Positions 32,073 through 34,320 of a stretch of 34,320 nt of DNA are shown in pieces. Location: positions 1 through 34,320 of the forward strand of contig JBPYEZ010000143.1 in the NCBI GenBank assembly GCA_051984395.1, written 5' to 3'. Positions within the stretch are counted from its first letter, which is position 1. Each line of letters begins with the position of its first letter. This DNA is from AC-9 sp051984395 (GTDB taxonomy: Bacteria > Actinomycetota > Acidimicrobiia > Acidimicrobiales > AC-9). The notes under the pieces were generated by a model. That model was given only the letters and a program-made list of their open reading frames with translations. It did no database searches and was not told the origin of the DNA. A program made the translations under genes and the position numbers.

Positions 32073-32312
32073 ATGCCCGAGGAGCTTGACGTCCAAGCCA
32101 TGATAGAGCGTTTTCGGCAGCGTGCTGCGGCAGTGCGAAGCAGGGGACTCCCCCCCGTCGAGGGCGCCGAGCGCCGGCGCTTCGCCGAGCAGGCCCAACG
32201 CGACTTCATGGACTTCGCCATGGTCGGGGACGCCGAGGGAACGCTCGAGAACGGGGTCCTGACGCTGCGTATCGACCTCCGCCCGCGGGACGACGGAGGC
32301 ACCCGCGGCTAG
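32073..32312 (+). CDS. Small hypothetical protein, 79 aa
   Basis: The ATG-started frame reads MPEELDVQAMIERFRQRAAA, an amphipathic charged helix, then EGAERRRFAEQAQRDFMDFAMVG, another helix, and ends with a short strand (GTLENGVLTLRIDLRP). It has no cysteines, signal peptide or membrane segment. I do not recognise a family. Supporting evidence is the well-placed TAGGGT upstream, the balanced protein-like composition and the lack of any competing frame with better features. It is followed by hairpins shared with the convergent clpP-like gene. Confidence 0.6.
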   Translation: MPEELDVQAMIERFRQRAAAVRSRGLPPVEGAERRRFAEQAQRDFMDFAMVGDAEGTLENGVLTLRIDLRPRDDGGTRG

Positions 32313-32343
32313 AGGGCAGGATCGGCACCGGACCGCCGGCGAG

Positions 32344-32399
32344 TCCCCCATCCGGGGGATAGCCGCGGCGGTCGCGGCACCGGAGACTGCGACCGCCGC
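32344..32399. terminator. Two consecutive hairpins between convergent genes
   Basis: TCCCCC/GGGGGA (32344-32359, 6-bp stem, 4-nt loop) is followed by a perfect 11-bp inverted repeat, GCGGCGGTCGC (32365-32375) and GCGACCGCCGC (32389-32399), around a 13-nt loop. They lie in the 132-nt space where the 79-aa gene and the clpP-like gene converge. There is no T-run on either side, so this would be a GC-hairpin terminator of the type often proposed in actinobacteria. Confidence 0.6.
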
Positions 32400-32444
32400 C
32401 GTGACGCGATGCGTCTGGTCCGCAGAGCGTCGAAAAAGGAGCGG

Positions 32445-32996
32445 CTACGGCTTGACGATCTCGTCGACGATGCCGTAGCTGCGCGCGGCCTCGGCGCAGA
32501 GGTGCCGCCCGAGCCGCAGGTCCGCCTCGACGTGCTCGAAGGGCCGACCGGTCGCCTCGGCCAGGCGGCGAACGTAGCTCTGCACCCGAGCCTCCAGGTC
32601 GGTCGCCCGCCGATGCAGGTCGGTGGCCGCCCCCGTGAAGTCCGCCGTCGGCTCTCGCAGGTGGATGCGACCGAGGGCGCCGATGCGGCGGTGGGTACAG
32701 ACGGCCAGCACCCCGGCGATGGTGCCGCCGACCGTGCTGGCCACCGTGGCGTTGACCTCGACGCCAAGCACGTCGATGGTGTCCATCAGGGTGAAGGCGA
32801 CGTCCAGGGAGTCGGACTCGGCGTTCAGCCGCAGCTCGACCGGGTCGTCGCCAAGCGCGTCCAAGGTCATGACCGTGGCCGCCGCCTCGCTGGCCCGCGC
32901 CCCGTCGATGGCCCCGCTGAGCAGGACGATCCTCCGTTCGAGCAGGGCCCGTTCGGCGGATCGGCCGGGCTCCTCCGACGCGAATCGCCCGCTCAC
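32445..32996 (-). CDS. Catalytically dead ClpP homologue (ClpR-like)
   Basis: The 183-aa protein aligns along the ClpP fold (RRIVLLSGAIDG, VAFTLMDTIDVLG, IHLREPTADFTGAATDLHRRA, AEAARSYGIVDEI). The nucleophile is lost: the position of ClpP Ser97 in GQAASMG is G91 in STVGGTIAG. The oxyanion strand SPGG has become AESD (59-62). His (H112) and Asp (D159) positions remain. It cannot be a serine protease as written and may assemble with an active ClpP or act as a regulator, as ClpR does in cyanobacteria and plastids. The GTG at 32996 overlaps the XRE gene stop as GTGA, so the two are co-translated. Confidence 0.85.
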   Translation of the reverse strand: MSGRFASEEPGRSAERALLERRIVLLSGAIDGARASEAAATVMTLDALGDDPVELRLNAESDSLDVAFTLMDTIDVLGVEVNATVASTVGGTIAGVLAVCTHRRIGALGRIHLREPTADFTGAATDLHRRATDLEARVQSYVRRLAEATGRPFEHVEADLRLGRHLCAEAARSYGIVDEIVKP

Positions 32997-33316
32997 GATT
33001 CTTCTTCTGAGCCTTCCGGGCCCGGCGCGGCGGCGTCGCCCGGACCGGCGCCGCGATCGTCGGGCTCACCGAGTCGCCAATCGATGACCTGGTCGACGGC
33101 GGCGGCATAACGCTCCAGGCTCGACAGGCGCACGTCACTCTGGCCCGATTCGAGGCGGGCGACGGCCGACTGCGACGTTCCCATACGGGCCGCAACCTCG
33201 GTCTGGGACATCCCCGCCGCCAGCCGCCTGGCCGCGAGGGACTCGCCCAGTGCCCGGCGACGACGGGCGACGTCACCGAAGCCGGGCAGGTAACGATCGT
33301 GGCGTCGCTCAGCCAC
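32993..33316 (-). CDS. XRE-family helix-turn-helix regulator
   Basis: The 107-aa protein has a lambda-repressor-like DNA-binding domain at about residues 22-78: LGESLAARRLAAGMSQTEVAARMGTSQSAVARLESGQ. A disordered acidic Pro/Gly-rich tail follows (GAGPGDAAAPGPEGSEEES). The GTG at 33316 gives MAERRHDRYLPGFGDV. A GTG at 33358 would add 14 residues, and an ATG at 33368 with a good promoter opens a different, short frame. It is coupled to the dead ClpP gene downstream and divergent from clpP, so it probably controls this module through the inverted repeat between them. It does not look like ClgR. Confidence 0.85.
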   Translation of the reverse strand: MAERRHDRYLPGFGDVARRRRALGESLAARRLAAGMSQTEVAARMGTSQSAVARLESGQSDVRLSSLERYAAAVDQVIDWRLGEPDDRGAGPGDAAAPGPEGSEEES

Positions 33317-33368
33317 CGGTCCGCTCGGGCCTGGGCAGCGGGCGCGCCGCTCGACCACCGTCGTTCAT
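33310..33368 (-). other. Short upstream ORF of the XRE gene, or a frame break in it
   Basis: The ATG at 33368 lies 7 nt after a TATCAT -10-like box and encodes MNDGGRAARPLPRPERTGG before a TGA (33310-33312). That stop overlaps the GTG at 33316 of the XRE frame (GTGGCTGA). It is either a translated leader ORF coupled to the regulator or the true N-terminus separated by a frameshift. Confidence 0.4.
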
Positions 33369-33411
33369 ACCAAAGATGATAGCTCTTTTTTGATATCGCA
33401 TGTATGGTATG
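33366..33411. promoter_or_regulatory. AT-rich divergent promoter/operator with inverted repeat, between XRE and clpP
   Basis: CATACCA (33366-33372) and TGGTATG (33405-33411) form a perfect 7-bp inverted repeat enclosing an AT-rich core, striking in this GC-rich region. Inside are two TGATA direct repeats, a GATATC palindrome, and on the minus strand TATCAT (33376-33381) as a -10 box for the XRE transcript. TATGGT (33403-33408) overlapping the right arm could be the -10 box for clpP. The arrangement suits autoregulation and clpP control by the adjacent XRE protein. Confidence 0.6.
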
Positions 33412-33436
33412 AGCGGTCGGTGACGCAGCCGGCCGC

Positions 33437-33510
33437 GAGAGAGTGAGGTCGGCCCGGGAGGCCGGCCAGAGAGTGAGGTCGGCTCGGGAGGCCGGCCCAG
33501 AGAGTGAGGT
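33437..33510 (+). repeat. Tandem 30-nt repeat directly upstream of clpP
   Basis: A partial copy (33437-33449) is followed by two full units, 33450-33479 (30 nt) and 33480-33510 (31 nt), each ending in AGAGAGTGAGGT. The first full unit contains GGCCCGGGAGGCCGGCC exactly as in the def-upstream repeat. The last unit supplies the clpP ribosome-binding site, GAGGTGATC immediately before the ATG. Each unit therefore carries a Shine-Dalgarno-like end. Confidence 0.85.
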
Positions 33511-33514
33511 GATC

Positions 33515-34144
33515 ATGGCGTCGTACCACTCCCTGATCCCGACGGTCCTCGACAGCGGACCACGGGGCGAGCGAGCTTTCGACATCTACTCGCTCCTCCT
33601 TCGCGAACGGATCGTCTTCCTCGGTCAGGAGGTCGACGACCAGATTGCCAACCTCCTGATCGCCGAGATCCTCTACCTCGACGCCGAGAACCCCGACAAG
33701 GACATCTACCTCTACATCAACTCGCCTGGCGGCCTCGCCTACGCAGGGATGGCGATCTACGACGTGATGCAACACGTCCACTGCGACGTGGCCACCATCT
33801 GCGTCGGCATGGGCATGTCGGCGGCAGCGATGATCCTGGCCGGTGGTGCCGCCGGCAAGCGCTCCGCCTTGCCGAACTCCAAGGTCATGATCCACCAGGG
33901 ATCGGCCGGGGCTCGAGGGGCGCCACGCGATATGGAGATCCAGCTCCAAGAGGCGCTGGCGACCACCAGGCGCATGGCCGAGATCCTCGCCCACCACACC
34001 CACCAACCGATCGAGCGGGTCGAACGCGACGTCGACCGCGATTTCTACATGACGGCCGAGGAAGCTCGGGCCTACGGCATCGTCGACGACATCATCGCCC
34101 CCCGCCGGGGCGTTGCCGCGCTCACGGAGGCTGCGGCGTCGTGA
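33515..34144 (+). CDS. clpP: ATP-dependent Clp protease proteolytic subunit, active form
   Basis: ClpP forms the tetradecameric serine-protease chamber served by ClpX/ClpC unfoldases. The 209-aa protein has RGERAFDIYSLLLRERIVFL, the oxyanion motif SPGG, and an intact triad: S102 in GMGMSAAA, H127 in VMIHQG and D172 in VERDVDRD. The nucleophile motif is GMGMS rather than the common GxAAS. The start is the ATG at 33515 with an extended Shine-Dalgarno match; the open frame before it translates the tandem repeats. It is divergent from a dead ClpP homologue and coupled to a zinc-ribbon gene (GTGA). No Clp ATPase gene is in the window. Confidence 0.95.
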   Translation: MASYHSLIPTVLDSGPRGERAFDIYSLLLRERIVFLGQEVDDQIANLLIAEILYLDAENPDKDIYLYINSPGGLAYAGMAIYDVMQHVHCDVATICVGMGMSAAAMILAGGAAGKRSALPNSKVMIHQGSAGARGAPRDMEIQLQEALATTRRMAEILAHHTHQPIERVERDVDRDFYMTAEEARAYGIVDDIIAPRRGVAALTEAAAS

Positions 34145-34320
34145 CCGGGCAGCGGGCCCGGTGCGACGTCTGCGGGGCCGTCGTGGTCTCCCGCCACCCG
34201 TGGGACGTGCGGACGTGCTCCTGCGGTCGCCTCACCGTGAGCGGCGGCCCGAAACATCGCAGGGTCCACTGGCGGGCGGAGCCGGGGACCGGGTGGACGG
34301 ACCTCGGCGATGAGCCGGAG
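34141..34320 (+). CDS. Small zinc-ribbon protein, 3' end beyond the window
   Basis: A GTG at 34141 overlaps the clpP stop as GTGA and opens a frame that runs to the window edge (60 codons) without a stop. The protein has CDVCG (from residue 8) and CSCG (from residue 26), with RHPWDVRT between, then LTVSGGPKHRRVHW. This is the pattern of a small four-cysteine zinc ribbon that I recall from phage and bacterial proteins (the DUF7695-like type), where C-x-CG is followed by a GG motif. Coupling to clpP suggests co-expression. The function is unknown. Confidence 0.7.
   Translation, partial: MTGQRARCDVCGAVVVSRHPWDVRTCSCGRLTVSGGPKHRRVHWRAEPGTGWTDLGDEPE

Noticed and set aside
32418..32444. Intrinsic terminator of the clpP-like gene at its T-run (minus strand)
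   Set aside because: TTTTT follows the stop codon, but no hairpin precedes it; the true hairpins lie further on without T-runs.
32993..33316. Toxin-antitoxin antitoxin (HigA-like) for the XRE gene
   Set aside because: The partner is a ClpP homologue, not a RelE/HigB-type toxin, and no small toxin frame adjoins it.
33437..33510. CRISPR array
   Set aside because: The repeats are directly tandem with no unique spacers, are few, and carry the clpP ribosome-binding site.

Overview
This 34.3 kb window is a dense, very GC-rich stretch of a bacterial chromosome, most likely from an actinobacterium of the Acidimicrobiia type. The support is an actinobacterial integration host factor (mIHF), a PriA with a degenerate helicase core, an actinobacterial-type CoaBC, frequent GTG/TTG starts and several apparently leaderless genes. 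Gene order (pyr genes - mIHF - gmk - rpoZ - coaBC - metK - priA - def - fmt - rsmB - rpe - rib genes) resembles the order I remember from Mycobacterium, and aroC-aroK-aroB-aroQ-pepP-efp-nusB is also a familiar actinobacterial run. No rRNA, tRNA, insertion sequence or CRISPR array was seen. No stretch over 300 bases lacks a gene.

Region 1 (about 28087 down to 1, minus strand) is one long co-directional run of essential and biosynthetic genes. In transcription order: nfuA-like, D-Ala-D-Ala carboxypeptidase, prepilin peptidase; the shikimate block aroC-aroK-aroB-aroQ; an aminopeptidase P, efp, nusB; the de novo pyrimidine operon pyrR-pyrB-pyrC-carA-carB-pyrD-pyrF; mIHF, gmk, rpoZ, coaBC, metK, priA, def, fmt, rsmB; then rpe, mog, ribD, ribE and the beginning of ribB/ribBA, cut by the window edge. 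Many neighbours overlap by 1-20 nt (mostly ATGA/GTGA), so translational coupling is probably widespread. The pyr operon has a PyrR-box-like leader, and an intrinsic-terminator-like hairpin lies inside the likely pyrR coding sequence. Two genes, fmt and gmk, seem to start with CTG.

Region 2 (28232-32312) is an accessory-looking segment. An ATP-grasp ligase-like gene is followed closely by a radical SAM protein with a CCAEP tail, the cysteine form of a family otherwise known with selenocysteine. Then come a cysteine-rich YkgJ/DUF3109-like protein, a convergent small zinc-ribbon protein and a small unknown protein. The Fe-S carrier nfuA diverges from the ATP-grasp gene and could serve the Fe-S enzyme next door. 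This ATP-grasp/radical SAM pair is the best candidate here for an undescribed pathway.

Region 3 (32445-34320) is a Clp module. A catalytically dead ClpP homologue (ClpR-like) lies behind an XRE regulator, divergent from an active ClpP that is translationally coupled to a small zinc-ribbon gene leaving the window. The shared AT-rich promoter carries an inverted repeat, and a 30-nt tandem repeat sits just before clpP. The repeat's palindromic core recurs upstream of def and between metK and priA, so it defines a dispersed intergenic repeat family.
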